Below are positions 34,734 to 43,689 of a stretch of DNA of 64,000 nucleotides, piece after piece. The notes under the pieces were generated by a model. The model was not told the DNA's origin and did no database searches. It saw only the letters and a list, made by a program, of their open reading frames with translations. Made by a program: the position numbers and the translations under genes. The stretch is from Pontibacter virosus (GTDB lineage Bacteria; Bacteroidota; Bacteroidia; Cytophagales; Hymenobacteraceae), in assembly GCF_003096355.1 (NCBI RefSeq), contig NZ_QEKI01000003.1, positions 124,001-188,000 of the forward strand, given 5' to 3'. Position 1 is the first letter of the stretch. Each line of letters opens with the position of its first letter.

Positions 34734-37438
34734 TTGAGTTCTCGGTTAAGTATGGCCCACGCAGGCAGTTCGCCATATGGTATACCCGGCAATCCGGCGG
34801 GCATACCTGCGGTGCCGCTACGGATAATCGGACTTATTTTCACGGGCAGTTGGTATACCTGCCCTTCGATGGTGAAGCTCAGGCTCTGGCCTTCCTGCAG
34901 TTTCATTTGCATGGCGTCTTCTTCATTCAGCAACACATAAGGCTCTGGCGCCCGCTCCACAATCGGCGGGGAGTGCATGCTGAGCTCTTCCGAACCAAAA
35001 ATGTGGTGGAGCGGCAGCATGTACAGGTGGCCTTCCAGTGGCTGGAATTTCTGCGGTACCGTTTGGGTAAATGGTGCCGACTTGGTTGTATCTGGTTTGA
35101 TGAGTCGCAAGCCCGGGTCGCCGCCTTTGAGGTGTCCGCCCACTTCCTGCTGGTACTTGTTGGTTGCCTGCGACGAGTTCCAGCCCGGTGCCCAGAAAAA
35201 CGGAATGATGGAGGACGGTGGCTGTCCGCGGTAGCCTTCCATGGTGTAGGAAAGTGGCGCGTCTGGGTCCACTGGTGGTTTGGGTTCGTTCACGTTGATG
35301 TTGGCCAGCATGGCAGTGCGGCCGCTGAAACGGTGCGGCGCCCGCGGTATTTTCTGACCGGCAATACGGAAGTCAGTGCCCGGCGCCACGGCGTCTATAC
35401 CTTTGAACTGTTTGTGTTCTTTCACCATGGCCTGCAGCACGTCATCGAACCCGTGCCAGTGACTGATGCGGTCGTGGGCCAGCAAAGTGCCCAGTTCACC
35501 GAGCCAACGCCAGCTTTCTTGCAGGTCTTCCCCAGTCGGGTATACCTGAAAGAAGCGCTGCGCCCTACCTTCATTGTTAATCAGCGTGCCATCGGCTTCG
35601 GCGAAAGTGCCGGCTGCGAGCAAGATGTCGGCTTCTTCGGTAGTCGCATTGTGTAGGTGGTCCAGCACAATCACGTTTTTGGCGGTCTTCAGGAAATTGG
35701 TCACCACACCGGCGTTGGCACGTCGGTAGAGGTCATTTTCCAAAATGATAACCGTATCGGCATAACCATTGAGCACCGCTTCGAGGGCCGATTCCAGTTT
35801 GTGGCCGCCTAACATGGCCAAACCCATGCTGTTGCATTCGGGCAGGGTGAGCACAATGCCCGCTTCCTTTTCTTTCGCCGCCAGCGCATTGGTAATGTTG
35901 GCGGTGGCCATCAAAACCCGTTCGCTGCCACAGTGCGTGCCGGATATCACGAGTGGTTTTTTCGCTGCCATCAGCGTATCGGCTATTTGCCTTGCCAGCT
36001 GTAATTCGTCTTCGTTCAGCCCAGTCACTTCCGGTAAATCAGTATGAATAAAGCTGGCCACGGCAAAGCCCAGCCGCGCAATGGTTTCTGGTGAGTCGCG
36101 GTAGGTATGGGTGGCGATTTCGTCTAGTTTAGTGTCATGGATGGTAGCGATGAAGAGCGGTCCCATTTCGTCCTGCATCAGTTCCCGAACGGCCGCATCC
36201 TGCCATACCGGTATGTTGGCTTTGGAGATGTGCTCGAGGGACGGTTGCTTGCGCACCGATTGCCGCACGGCCAGCGCCAGCATAGGAGCTGTGTTGAGTA
36301 GGTCTTCACCTAGAATAAACACGGCATCGGCTTGCTCCACTTCCCGCAGCGATGGGGTACGGGCAGCGCCTTCTTTCAGAATCTTAAGCGCTAGACAAAC
36401 CAAATCATGGTCGTTATCAGAGACGCCGTCATGGAAGTTATCATCGCCTACCAAAGTTTTCAGCATAAAGTTCGACTCCAGCGAAGCCCGTGGAGAACCA
36501 ATTCCAACTACACTGCCGGTTCGGAAAGCCGCTGCGGCTGCCTGCAGGGCGGTATACTTGTCAGTGGCTTCAGGCAATTGTGCCCGTACCAGCGGCTTTC
36601 GGATGCGGCCCACATGGTTCACGTGCTCGTAGCCAAAGCGTCCGCGGTCGCAGAGGAAGTAGCCGTTCACTTCGCCGTTATACCTGTTTGTGATGTTGCG
36701 CAAGCTGCCGTAGCGTTCGCCTGCCGTGATGTTGCAACCGAGACTGCAATGGTGGCAAACTGACGGCGCCATGGTGAGGTCCCATTTGCGGGTATAGTGT
36801 TGCTTGAGCGTCTTGTCGGTGAACACGCCAGTAGGACAGACTTCCACCAGATTGCCGCTGAACTCACTCTCCAGCACACCATCTTCGTGGCGACCAAAGT
36901 AGAGGTGGTTGTGGGCGGCGAACACGTCGAGGTCCTTGCCGCCGGCATAGTCTTTATAGTAGCGCACACAGCGGTAGCACTGTATGCAGCGGTTCATTTC
37001 GTGGTTGATGAAGGGGCCAAGGTACTGGTTGATGTAGGTGCGCTTGTCGAAGCGGAAAGCGCGGTAGTTGTGGCCTGTCATTACGGTCATGTCCTGCAGG
37101 TGACAGGAGCCGCCCTCATCGCACACGGCGCAGTCGTGTGGGTGGTTGGTCATGAGCCAGCCAATAATGTGCGCCCGGAACTCCTTGGCTTCCATGTCGG
37201 CAATGGAGATGCGCATGCCGTCACGTACCTGTTCCATACACGACATAAAGAGCTTGCCCTTCGTATCGTTTTCGTCCTTGTATACCTTCACGGCGCACTG
37301 CCGACAAGCACCGATGGAGCCCATGGCCGGGTGCCAGCAAAAGTAGGGGAGGTCCTTTCCGAGGGTGAGGCAGGCTTCCAACAGGTTCTTGCCAGTGGGT
37401 ACTTCGTAGGGTTTGTCGTCTATATAGATGGTTGCCAT
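34703..37438 (-). CDS. nuoG: NADH-quinone oxidoreductase subunit G (E. coli-type)
   Basis: A 911-residue peripheral-arm subunit (E. coli 908). The N-terminal 2Fe-2S ferredoxin region has [16 protein letters not shown]. The His-Cys3 4Fe-4S motif is [16 protein letters not shown]. The next 4Fe-4S motif is [11 protein letters not shown]...CPTG. The N7 cluster motif CHHCSLGC...FLCDRGRFG is present, as in E. coli. A molybdopterin oxidoreductase-like region without Mo follows (about 280-900). It passes electrons from NuoF/E to NuoI. It overlaps the nuoF end by 19 bp and the nuoH start by 31 bp. Confidence 0.95.
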   Translation of the reverse strand: MATIYIDDKPYEVPTGKNLLEACLTLGKDLPYFCWHPAMGSIGACRQCAVKVYKDENDTKGKLFMSCMEQVRDGMRISIADMEAKEFRAHIIGWLMTNHPHDCAVCDEGGSCHLQDMTVMTGHNYRAFRFDKRTYINQYLGPFINHEMNRCIQCYRCVRYYKDYAGGKDLDVFAAHNHLYFGRHEDGVLESEFSGNLVEVCPTGVFTDKTLKQHYTRKWDLTMAPSVCHHCSLGCNITAGERYGSLRNITNRYNGEVNGYFLCDRGRFGYEHVNHVGRIRKPLVRAQLPEATDKYTALQAAAAAFRTGSVVGIGSPRASLESNFMLKTLVGDDNFHDGVSDNDHDLVCLALKILKEGAARTPSLREVEQADAVFILGEDLLNTAPMLALAVRQSVRKQPSLEHISKANIPVWQDAAVRELMQDEMGPLFIATIHDTKLDEIATHTYRDSPETIARLGFAVASFIHTDLPEVTGLNEDELQLARQIADTLMAAKKPLVISGTHCGSERVLMATANITNALAAKEKEAGIVLTLPECNSMGLAMLGGHKLESALEAVLNGYADTVIILENDLYRRANAGVVTNFLKTAKNVIVLDHLHNATTEEADILLAAGTFAEADGTLINNEGRAQRFFQVYPTGEDLQESWRWLGELGTLLAHDRISHWHGFDDVLQAMVKEHKQFKGIDAVAPGTDFRIAGQKIPRAPHRFSGRTAMLANINVNEPKPPVDPDAPLSYTMEGYRGQPPSSIIPFFWAPGWNSSQATNKYQQEVGGHLKGGDPGLRLIKPDTTKSAPFTQTVPQKFQPLEGHLYMLPLHHIFGSEELSMHSPPIVERAPEPYVLLNEEDAMQMKLQEGQSLSFTIEGQVYQLPVKISPIIRSGTAGMPAGLPGIPYGELPAWAILNRELKWKQQPQTTY

Positions 37439-38721
37439 ACTTTCGCTTTGCTCCAGGGACAGTGGTGTTCGTGAATGTGTCGTTCAAAATCTTCTCTGAA
37501 GTATTTCAGAGCGCTCTGCAGGGGTTCCATAGCGCCGGGGGCAAGGGCACAAAACGTGTTGCCGGGACCAAGGTATTTGGTATGAAAGTCGAGTGTGAGG
37601 AGGTGCTCGGGTTTGCCTTCGCCGCGGTCGATAGCCAGGAGTATTTTCTCTACCCAAGGCAGTCCTTCGCGGCAAGGCGTGCAAAAGCCACAGGATTCCT
37701 GGGCAAAGAAATGCTGCAGGTTGTGCACGAAACCCACCGGGCAGGTATGGTCATCGAGGATAATCATGGTGCCCGTACCCATGCGACTGCCAGCTGCCTG
37801 AATGGCGGTATAATCCATCGGCAAATCCAGGTGCTCTTCCACCAGAAAATCTGTGGAAGCGCCGCCCGGCAAAAGTCCTTTGAAGAGGTAGCCGTCCTGC
37901 ATGCCGCCGCCGTGTTCTTCAATCAGTTCGCGGATGGTGGTGCCCATAGGGAGTTCCCAACAACCGGGCGTTTTCACGCGACCACTGATGCCGTAGAGTT
38001 TGGTGCCGGCATCTCCGGTTTTGCTCAAGCCTTTAAACCACTCCGCTCCGTTGTTGATGATGTGCGGCAGACAGCAAAGCGTCTCCACGTTGTTCACGAT
38101 AGTAGGTTTGCCAAACAGACCGCTCACCTGCGGAAATGGTGGTTTTGCCCGCGGGTTTGCACGTTTGCCTTCGAGGGCGTTGAGCAAGGCCGTTTCTTCA
38201 CCGCACATATACCTGCCCACGCCGGTGTGCAGGTGCATGTCAAGACTGAAGCCTGAACCCAAGATATTTTCCCCCAGATAACCTGCTTCGTAGGCTTCTT
38301 CGAGGGCCTTAATAATTTCCCGAGCTGCTACCTTATAGGCCCAGCGCATGAAAATGTAGGAAATACTGGCGTCGATGGCGTATGCTGCGATAATCATCCC
38401 CTCTATAAGCTGGTGCGGATTGCCTTCCAGTAACACACGGTCCTTGAAAGTGCCAGGCTCCATCTCGTCGGCGTTGGCTACCAGGTATTTTGGCTTGGCC
38501 GCTTCGGGTCCCATCGGCACAAAACTCCATTTCAGGCCGGTGTTGAAGCCCGCGCCGCCACGTCCGCGCAGGTCGGATGCTTTGACTAGATTCTGCACGT
38601 CGGCAGGGGCCATCTCTTTCAGGATTTTGCGCACCGACTGGTAGCCGCCCACTTGCTCGTATTCTTTGAGGGAGAGCGGTGCGCGTCCGGGGACAATGTG
38701 TTGGGTCAGGGGCTTCTCCAT
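37420..38721 (-). CDS. nuoF: NADH-quinone oxidoreductase subunit F
   Basis: A 433-residue flavoprotein that oxidises NADH. The NADH and FMN loops are visible: LRGRGGAGFNTGLKWSF, NADEMEPGTFKDR and GAGRYMCGEE-like (GVGRYMCGEETALLNALEG). The 4Fe-4S N3 motif is ESCGFCTPCREG with the fourth cysteine in NTFCALAPGA. It lies 19 bp after nuoE and overlaps nuoG by 19 bp. Confidence 0.95.
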   Translation of the reverse strand: MEKPLTQHIVPGRAPLSLKEYEQVGGYQSVRKILKEMAPADVQNLVKASDLRGRGGAGFNTGLKWSFVPMGPEAAKPKYLVANADEMEPGTFKDRVLLEGNPHQLIEGMIIAAYAIDASISYIFMRWAYKVAAREIIKALEEAYEAGYLGENILGSGFSLDMHLHTGVGRYMCGEETALLNALEGKRANPRAKPPFPQVSGLFGKPTIVNNVETLCCLPHIINNGAEWFKGLSKTGDAGTKLYGISGRVKTPGCWELPMGTTIRELIEEHGGGMQDGYLFKGLLPGGASTDFLVEEHLDLPMDYTAIQAAGSRMGTGTMIILDDHTCPVGFVHNLQHFFAQESCGFCTPCREGLPWVEKILLAIDRGEGKPEHLLTLDFHTKYLGPGNTFCALAPGAMEPLQSALKYFREDFERHIHEHHCPWSKAKVWQPSI

Positions 38722-38740
38722 GGGTATGCCCGCTTGGGTT

Positions 38741-39205
38741 TTAGGTATACTTTTCCAGAATCTCGTCCAGTTGTTCCACCGTCAAATCACGGTACAAGTC
38801 GTTGTCAATCATAAGGGCAGGGGCTCGGTCGCAGGTACCGAGGCAGCAATTGGGTAGCAAGGTAAAGCGGCCGTCTTCGGTAGTCTGGCCGTATTTGATG
38901 TTGAGTTTTTCGTAGAGGCGGTCGCGTATACCTTCGTAGCCCATCACCCAGCAACTGATACTGTCGCACACCAGAACCACGTGCCGCCCCACCGGTCTGC
39001 GGAAAATCAGGTTGTAGAACGTCGCCACACTGTCCAGCTCCGCCGGCGACATCCCCACGTAGTCGGCCACATCCTTCAGACTCTCGTCCGACACCCAACC
39101 ATGACTGTTCTGCACGATTTTCAGCGCTTCGATGCAGGCGTTTTTGGGCGAAGGCACCAAGCTGATTTCGTGGTCGATTTTGTGTTTTTCTTCGGTGGTC
39201 AACAT
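38741..39205 (-). CDS. nuoE: NADH-quinone oxidoreductase subunit E
   Basis: A 154-residue thioredoxin-like 2Fe-2S subunit. Four cluster cysteines are visible: CDSISC (first two, about 79-84) and NCCLGTCDRAPALMID (about 119-124). The N-terminal helical bundle is typical (VSDESLKDVADYVGMSPAELDSVATFYNLIF). It pairs with NuoF. A 249-bp repeat-filled gap separates it from nuoCD upstream. Confidence 0.95.
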   Translation of the reverse strand: MLTTEEKHKIDHEISLVPSPKNACIEALKIVQNSHGWVSDESLKDVADYVGMSPAELDSVATFYNLIFRRPVGRHVVLVCDSISCWVMGYEGIRDRLYEKLNIKYGQTTEDGRFTLLPNCCLGTCDRAPALMIDNDLYRDLTVEQLDEILEKYT

Positions 39206-39454
39206 GTTGGTTGAATGGTTTAATTGCTACATGGTTAATGGTTGATTATTGTCTGAATCAGGATTTACAGGATTTTATAATTTTCAGGATTCATTTTGTC
39301 GATAATCGATTTTGATAATCCTGTGAATCCTTTAATCCTGTAAATCCTGATTCTGATAAATAAATTGTGCACAATTCGGACAGGTCGCGACCTGTCCCTA
39401 CAGGTATAACTTTTTATTTTGAATCACTCATTCACTCAATCACTCATTCAAAAC
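39206..39454. repeat. Composite repeat in the nuoCD-nuoE gap
   Basis: A 23-nt arm at 39252-39274 (starts TCTGAATCAGG) and its near-perfect complement at 39334-39356 (ends CCTGATTCTGA) form an inverted repeat around an AT-rich spacer. This is followed by GTGCACAATTC and the 20-bp palindrome at 39378-39397. The same order (AATCCTG-type arm, then palindrome) recurs at 41638-41702. No gene is present. Confidence 0.75.
39378..39397. repeat. 20-bp perfect palindromic repeat, copy 3
   Basis: Identical to the palindrome at 113-132, 444-463 and 41683-41702. It is followed by CTACAGGTATAAC, so the AGGTATA word abuts it here. It lies within the transcribed gap between nuoCD and nuoE. Confidence 0.85.
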
Positions 39455-41203
39455 TCAGCGATCAATATCTGCCAATACATAATCCATCGCCCCAAGTATG
39501 GAGAGCAAATCCGCTACAGTATAGCCGCGGGTGATGTAGGGGAGCATTTGCATGTGCGTGAACGAGGGAGTGCGGATGCGTACCCGGTAAGGGGAAGTAT
39601 TCCCGTCACTGGTCAAATAGTAGCCGTTGGCTCCTTTGGTCGCTTCGATGCAACTCATGGCTTCGCCCGGCGGTATAACCGGTCCCCAGGTCACGCCTAG
39701 AAAGTGCGTAATCAGGGTCTCAATATCGTGCATGGTGTTTTGCTTGACGGGCGGCGTGGTGATGGGATGGTCGGACTTGTAAGGTCCGGCCGGCATGTTC
39801 TTCACACACTGTTCGATGATGCGCAGACTCTGGCGCATTTCGGCTACTCGTACCACGGCCCGGTCGTAACAGTCGCCATTGCTGGCGGTAGGTACTTCGA
39901 AGTCGAACATTTCGTAGCCGGAGTAAGGGCGCATTTTACGGAAATCCCATTCGAAGCCGCAGGCACGCAGGTTTGGTCCTGTTACGCCCCATTCAATGGC
40001 TTCTTCTTTCGTGAAGATGCCGATACCGACGGTGCGGGCTTTGAAGATGCTGTTCTTCATCACCATCGCGTCGTACTCTTTCAGTCGTTTCGGGAAGTAG
40101 TCGATGAAGCGCTGCACCAGCTGTTCCCAGCCTTTGGGCAGGTCCTGCGCCACGCCGCCTATGCGGAACCAGTTCGGGTGCATGCGACCGCCGCAAATGC
40201 CTTCGATAATGTCGAATATCTTTTCGCGGTCGGTGAACATGTAGAACACCGGTGAGAGCTGCCCCACGTCCTGCGCAAAAGTACCGTACCACACGAGATG
40301 ACTGGCAATGCGGAAGAGTTCGCACAACATCACCCGGATGTATTTCACCCGCTCCGGCACTTCGATGCCTGCCAGTTTCTCCACGGCCTGCAGGTAGGCG
40401 AGGTTATTCATCACACCGCCTAGATAATCCACGCGGTCGGTGTAGGGGATGTAGGTATGCCACGACTGCCGCTCACCCATTTTCTCGGCTCCGCGGTGGT
40501 GGAAGCCGATGTCAGGTATAGCGTCCACGATGTCTTCGCCGTCGAGTTGCAGTATGATACGCAGCACGCCGTGCGTACCGGGGTGTTGCGGACCGATGTT
40601 GAGGAACATGAAGTCCGTATCATCGCTCTGCTTTGCCAGTCCCCATTCTTCTGGCTTGAACTGGAGGGCCGATTGCTCGAGGTCTATTTTATCGTCATAC
40701 AACTGGAAAGGACCCATCTCAGTAGCGCGGGCCGGGTGCTCTTTGCGGAGCGGATGGCCTACCCAGGTGCGCGGCATCAGGATGCGGGAGAGGTGCGGAT
40801 GGCCTTCGAAGCGGATGCCGAACATGTCGTACACCTCACGCTCGTACCAGTTGGCGTTTTGCCAAAGTCCGCTGATGCTCGGGGCTTTCGGAAAATCTTC
40901 GCGGAGGCCGGCTTTTAGTCTGATGAAAGTGTTGCGCTCAAAAGAGAAGAGGTGGTAAATGAGTGTGAAGGAGTAAGGTATATGGCCGTTCTCGGGTTTG
41001 CGGGTGCGTTCGTCAATGGCCGTCAGGTCGAAGAGGAGGAGGAAGGGCTGCGGTAGGTCGTGCTTGAGGAATTTCAGCACTTCCGGCACATGGTCCACAG
41101 GTAGCCAGAGGGTGAGGATGTCATCCTTGTTGGTCTGGGTCTTGAACGTATCTTCGCCGTACCGCGACCGGAGTTGCTCCAGTATGCCGCTGTTGTTATT
41201 CAT
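39455..41203 (-). CDS. nuoCD: NADH-quinone oxidoreductase fused subunit C/D
   Basis: A 582-residue fusion like E. coli NuoCD (about 600). The NuoC part (about 1-175) has [35 protein letters not shown] and [11 protein letters not shown] short linker leads to the NuoD part (about 195-582) with [48 protein letters not shown] and the C-terminal DPCFSC-equivalent end ([11 protein letters not shown]). It forms the quinone-site floor. Fusion of C and D is characteristic of the E. coli-type complex. Repeat-filled gaps lie on both sides. Confidence 0.95.
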   Translation of the reverse strand: MNNNSGILEQLRSRYGEDTFKTQTNKDDILTLWLPVDHVPEVLKFLKHDLPQPFLLLFDLTAIDERTRKPENGHIPYSFTLIYHLFSFERNTFIRLKAGLREDFPKAPSISGLWQNANWYEREVYDMFGIRFEGHPHLSRILMPRTWVGHPLRKEHPARATEMGPFQLYDDKIDLEQSALQFKPEEWGLAKQSDDTDFMFLNIGPQHPGTHGVLRIILQLDGEDIVDAIPDIGFHHRGAEKMGERQSWHTYIPYTDRVDYLGGVMNNLAYLQAVEKLAGIEVPERVKYIRVMLCELFRIASHLVWYGTFAQDVGQLSPVFYMFTDREKIFDIIEGICGGRMHPNWFRIGGVAQDLPKGWEQLVQRFIDYFPKRLKEYDAMVMKNSIFKARTVGIGIFTKEEAIEWGVTGPNLRACGFEWDFRKMRPYSGYEMFDFEVPTASNGDCYDRAVVRVAEMRQSLRIIEQCVKNMPAGPYKSDHPITTPPVKQNTMHDIETLITHFLGVTWGPVIPPGEAMSCIEATKGANGYYLTSDGNTSPYRVRIRTPSFTHMQMLPYITRGYTVADLLSILGAMDYVLADIDR

Positions 41204-41754
41204 GGGAGGAGGCCGTTAAAATTTGATGTATGCTTAACTCATGTACTCTCTTTCTTTTTATGCTAAGTTTTAACTTATACTTATGTCTGTTTCTTGCTAG
41301 CGTAGCGACTGTAGTTGCAGGTTTGGCAACCCGTGCTTTTTCATAGCTGGCTTTTGCCCTGGTCGGGCGGGCCCTACTTTTTTTCTTGATAAAAAAAGTA
41401 GGCAAAAAAATCAAGACGCTCCAAACTCGCTGAACGCTCAAACAGTGGAGCGCCGTAAAGTGCACTTGGCTCAGGTAATCTGTTTCATAGCCAGCGTGCA
41501 AGTATGTCTTTCAATGCGTGACAGTGGTTCTTAACAAAAGCTTAGAAGCAATACCTTTCAATTAGAAGCGGCCGAAAGTTCCCCTTTGAGGCGGACAGGG
41601 GTGTGTCAATCATCTGTGAGAATCCTGTCAATCCTTGAATCCTGCAAATCCTGATTCAGACAGATTATAGCTGTGTACGATTGGACAGGTCGCGACCTGT
41701 CCCTACAAAACACCTCCACTTTTTAACTTCCTAACTTTTTACCTTTCTAACTTA
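41204..41754. repeat. 550-bp repeat-filled gap in the nuo operon (nuoB-nuoCD)
   Basis: Several elements are present. A perfect 12-bp inverted repeat CCTACTTTTTTT/AAAAAAAGTAGG (41373-41402, 6-nt loop) is followed by CAAAAAAATCAAGACGCTCC and GGAGCGCC, a common-looking Bacteroidota intergenic element. The AATCCTG-type 23-mer lies at 41638-41660, and the 20-bp palindrome at 41683-41702. Inverted GCTGGC/GCCAGC stretches lie near 41347 and 41490. No convincing gene; an open frame across 41196-41501 is Lys/Arg-rich repeat sequence. Confidence 0.7.
41683..41702. repeat. 20-bp perfect palindromic repeat, copy 4
   Basis: Same palindrome as at 113-132, preceded by GTGTACGATT and followed by CTACAAAA. 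Together with the AATCCTG-type 23-mer 22 bp before it, it repeats the composite unit seen at 39334-39397. Confidence 0.85.
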
Positions 41755-42393
41755 TTAGAGCTCATCCGGCGACCGAAACTCATTCATCTGGCTCCAGCGT
41801 TCTTTCTTGCCCGCTTTCACTTCTATTTTCTCTGGTCTAATAACCCCTTGATCGCCAATCGTCCAACTCAATGGCCGACGCTCTTTTCCAACCCGGTCAG
41901 CCAATAGCATCAGGCCCTCCATAAAGGCGTCGGGCCGTGGCGGACAACCGGGAACGTAAACATCCACCGGCAGGAATTTATCGACGCCTTGCACTACACT
42001 GTAGATGTCGTACATGCCGCCGGAGTTGGCGCAGGAACCCATCGAGATTACCCATTTCGGTTCCATCATTTGCTCGTGCAAACGCTTGATGATGGGGGCC
42101 ATTTTAATGAAAACAGTGCCGGCGATGATCATCACGTCGGCCTCCCTGGGAGTACCCCGGATTACCTCGGCACCGAAGCGGGCCACGTCATACTTAGGGG
42201 TCATGCTGGTGGCCATTTCTACGAAGCAGCAGCTCAGGCCGAAGTGAAAAGGCCACATCGAGTTCTTGCGGCCCCAGCCGATCAGGTCCTGCAACGTCGT
42301 GAGCATGATGCTCTGCTGCACGGTCTCTTCATAAGAACTGGTACCTGTCAGGGCGCTCACTGGCTCATCAGGTTTGCTTAGCCACCATTTCAT
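41755..42393 (-). CDS. nuoB: NADH-quinone oxidoreductase subunit B
   Basis: A 212-residue subunit carrying the terminal 4Fe-4S cluster N2. The cysteines are visible in [10 protein letters not shown] (adjacent CC), [11 protein letters not shown] and [28 protein letters not shown] and [15 protein letters not shown] are standard. N2 donates electrons to quinone at the NuoB/NuoD interface. It lies 77 bp after nuoA. Confidence 0.95.
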   Translation of the reverse strand: MKWWLSKPDEPVSALTGTSSYEETVQQSIMLTTLQDLIGWGRKNSMWPFHFGLSCCFVEMATSMTPKYDVARFGAEVIRGTPREADVMIIAGTVFIKMAPIIKRLHEQMMEPKWVISMGSCANSGGMYDIYSVVQGVDKFLPVDVYVPGCPPRPDAFMEGLMLLADRVGKERRPLSWTIGDQGVIRPEKIEVKAGKKERWSQMNEFRSPDEL

Positions 42394-42470
42394 AGCATAG
42401 GGTGTTTCGTTACATTGTTCAGCTCAGGCCTTTTCTGGCGGTCTTTTGTCAATCAGTTTTCTATCGAAAC

Positions 42471-42905
42471 TCAATTGAGACTTGGCGTATTTAGCATGCG
42501 TTTATAGGCGGCCAGTATTTTCTTGCCATCCGGACCAAAGTCCAAAGCGCCGTTACGCCACTCGTATACCAGCACCACCACCAACATCACTATAAATATG
42601 AGTACACCAAAATAGCCGTACCAGCCCAGTTCAGGGAAAGCAATGGCCCAAGCGAAAATAAAGATGGTCTCGACGTCGAAAATCACGAACATCATGGCCA
42701 CCATGTAGAACTGGGAGGAGAAACGGATACGGGCACCACCTGCACTCACAATACCGCCTTCATAAGGTTCACCTGTGGCGCGTGCATTTCCGCGCTGGCC
42801 GAGTACATACGACAGGCCCAGTATCAGCATTACCAGACTGAGCACAATGGCACCATAGACTACCAGTGGCCACAGCAATGTGGTTGTTTCGGATGTTTCC
42901 CGCAT
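42471..42905 (-). CDS. nuoA: NADH-quinone oxidoreductase subunit A
   Basis: A 144-residue, three-helix membrane subunit (E. coli 147). Conserved are GNARATGEPYEGGIVSAGGARIRFSSQFYMVAMMFVIFDVETIFIFAWAIAF. The second position of the usual Y-E-C-G loop reads YEGG, as in the E. coli-type branch. It is the first nuo gene and starts 31 bp after a CBS-domain gene, with which it is probably cotranscribed. Confidence 0.94.
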   Translation of the reverse strand: MRETSETTTLLWPLVVYGAIVLSLVMLILGLSYVLGQRGNARATGEPYEGGIVSAGGARIRFSSQFYMVAMMFVIFDVETIFIFAWAIAFPELGWYGYFGVLIFIVMLVVVLVYEWRNGALDFGPDGKKILAAYKRMLNTPSLN

Positions 42906-42936
42906 GGCTTCTCCTAATAAATGATATCCGGGCTAC

Positions 42937-43374
42937 CTATTCGTGGTGCCCGGTTATATAGTGTTCGAGATCCTCGATAATACACTTTTGTTCGTCCATC
43001 ATACACTTCACAATGTCCCCGATGGATACTAGTCCGATCAACTCCTGATTCTCGAAAACTGGCAGGTGACGGATGTATTTTTCTGTCATCAGCACCATGC
43101 ATTTTTCCAGGGTTGTGTCAGGAGTGACGGTGACTGGATGCTCGCTCATGATTTCCTGCACCAAAGTGTCACGGGAAGCTTTGCCTTTCAGAATAACTTT
43201 ACGGGCATAGTCGCGCTCTGTGAACATGCCGGCAAACTTGCCATGGTCCATCACAATAAGTGCGCCCACGTTCTGCTCTACCATGGTTTCAAGGGCACTG
43301 TAAACGGTGCTGGTAGGGGCAACTGAAATTACTTTGTTGCCTTTTTTCTGGAGAATATGCCTGACTGTTCCCAT
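42937..43374 (-). CDS. CBS-domain pair protein heading the nuo operon
   Basis: A 145-residue protein made of two CBS domains (about 10-65 and 75-130) with VGALIVMDHGKFAGMFTERDYARKVI and IRHLPVFENQELIGLVSIGDIVK. Each ends in the G-(L/M)-x-(S/T)-x-x-D-x ligand motif, suited to binding adenine nucleotides. It is a stand-alone cytoplasmic module of the kind that senses AMP/ATP or NAD. With 31 bp to nuoA, it probably shares the operon's promoter, which should lie in 43375-43450. A role in tuning complex I expression or activity is only inference. Confidence 0.85.
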   Translation of the reverse strand: MGTVRHILQKKGNKVISVAPTSTVYSALETMVEQNVGALIVMDHGKFAGMFTERDYARKVILKGKASRDTLVQEIMSEHPVTVTPDTTLEKCMVLMTEKYIRHLPVFENQELIGLVSIGDIVKCMMDEQKCIIEDLEHYITGHHE

Positions 43375-43689
43375 AAAACCTCCTGTATGCTTGTAATATA
43401 TACTTGAATGTTAGGGTGTTATACGAGTGTAAATCAAAACAGGACAAAGAATTATTTAAATATTACTTAAAAATATTATAAAGCTTAACATTTTATGATA
43501 ATAGCATCCTCCTTGAGCTGATGTTATAACTAAGAATGAGGTAAAATTTTGCTGCTTATCAACTGGTATTTATATAAGATTTGTTTGCATATAATAAAAA
43601 CCAAGTACATATGCTTCCGTTATGGAATAGTGAGTGATTTTGTGAATCCACCATTATTTTGTCATACCTTTTTTCCTAATCAGCCCGCT
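43375..43689. other. AT-rich divergent intergenic region
   Basis: A 315-bp region between the CBS-nuo operon and ppsA, which diverge. It must hold both promoters. TTTGTCCTG on the minus strand near 43445 and ATTATTTTG on the plus strand near 43655 are weak candidates, neither a full TAnnTTTG match. Several open codons precede the ppsA ATG in frame but lack conservation features. No small RNA was recognised. Confidence 0.45.

Noticed and set aside
34715..35656. Plus-strand open frame of 313 codons opposite nuoG
   Set aside because: nuoG is conserved across this stretch, and the antisense product matches nothing recognisable.
41196..41501. Open frame across the nuoB-nuoCD gap
   Set aside because: Its product is Lys/Arg/Ala-rich and derives from repeat sequence with a poly-A/T hairpin; no gene-like features.
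113..41702. Palindromic repeats as a CRISPR array
   Set aside because: The copies are dispersed over 41 kb, not regularly spaced, and have no spacers or cas genes.
43549..43689. Longer N-terminus for PEP synthase
   Set aside because: The extra 47 residues are hydrophobic and aromatic, unlike the family, and the ATG at 43690 gives the normal length.
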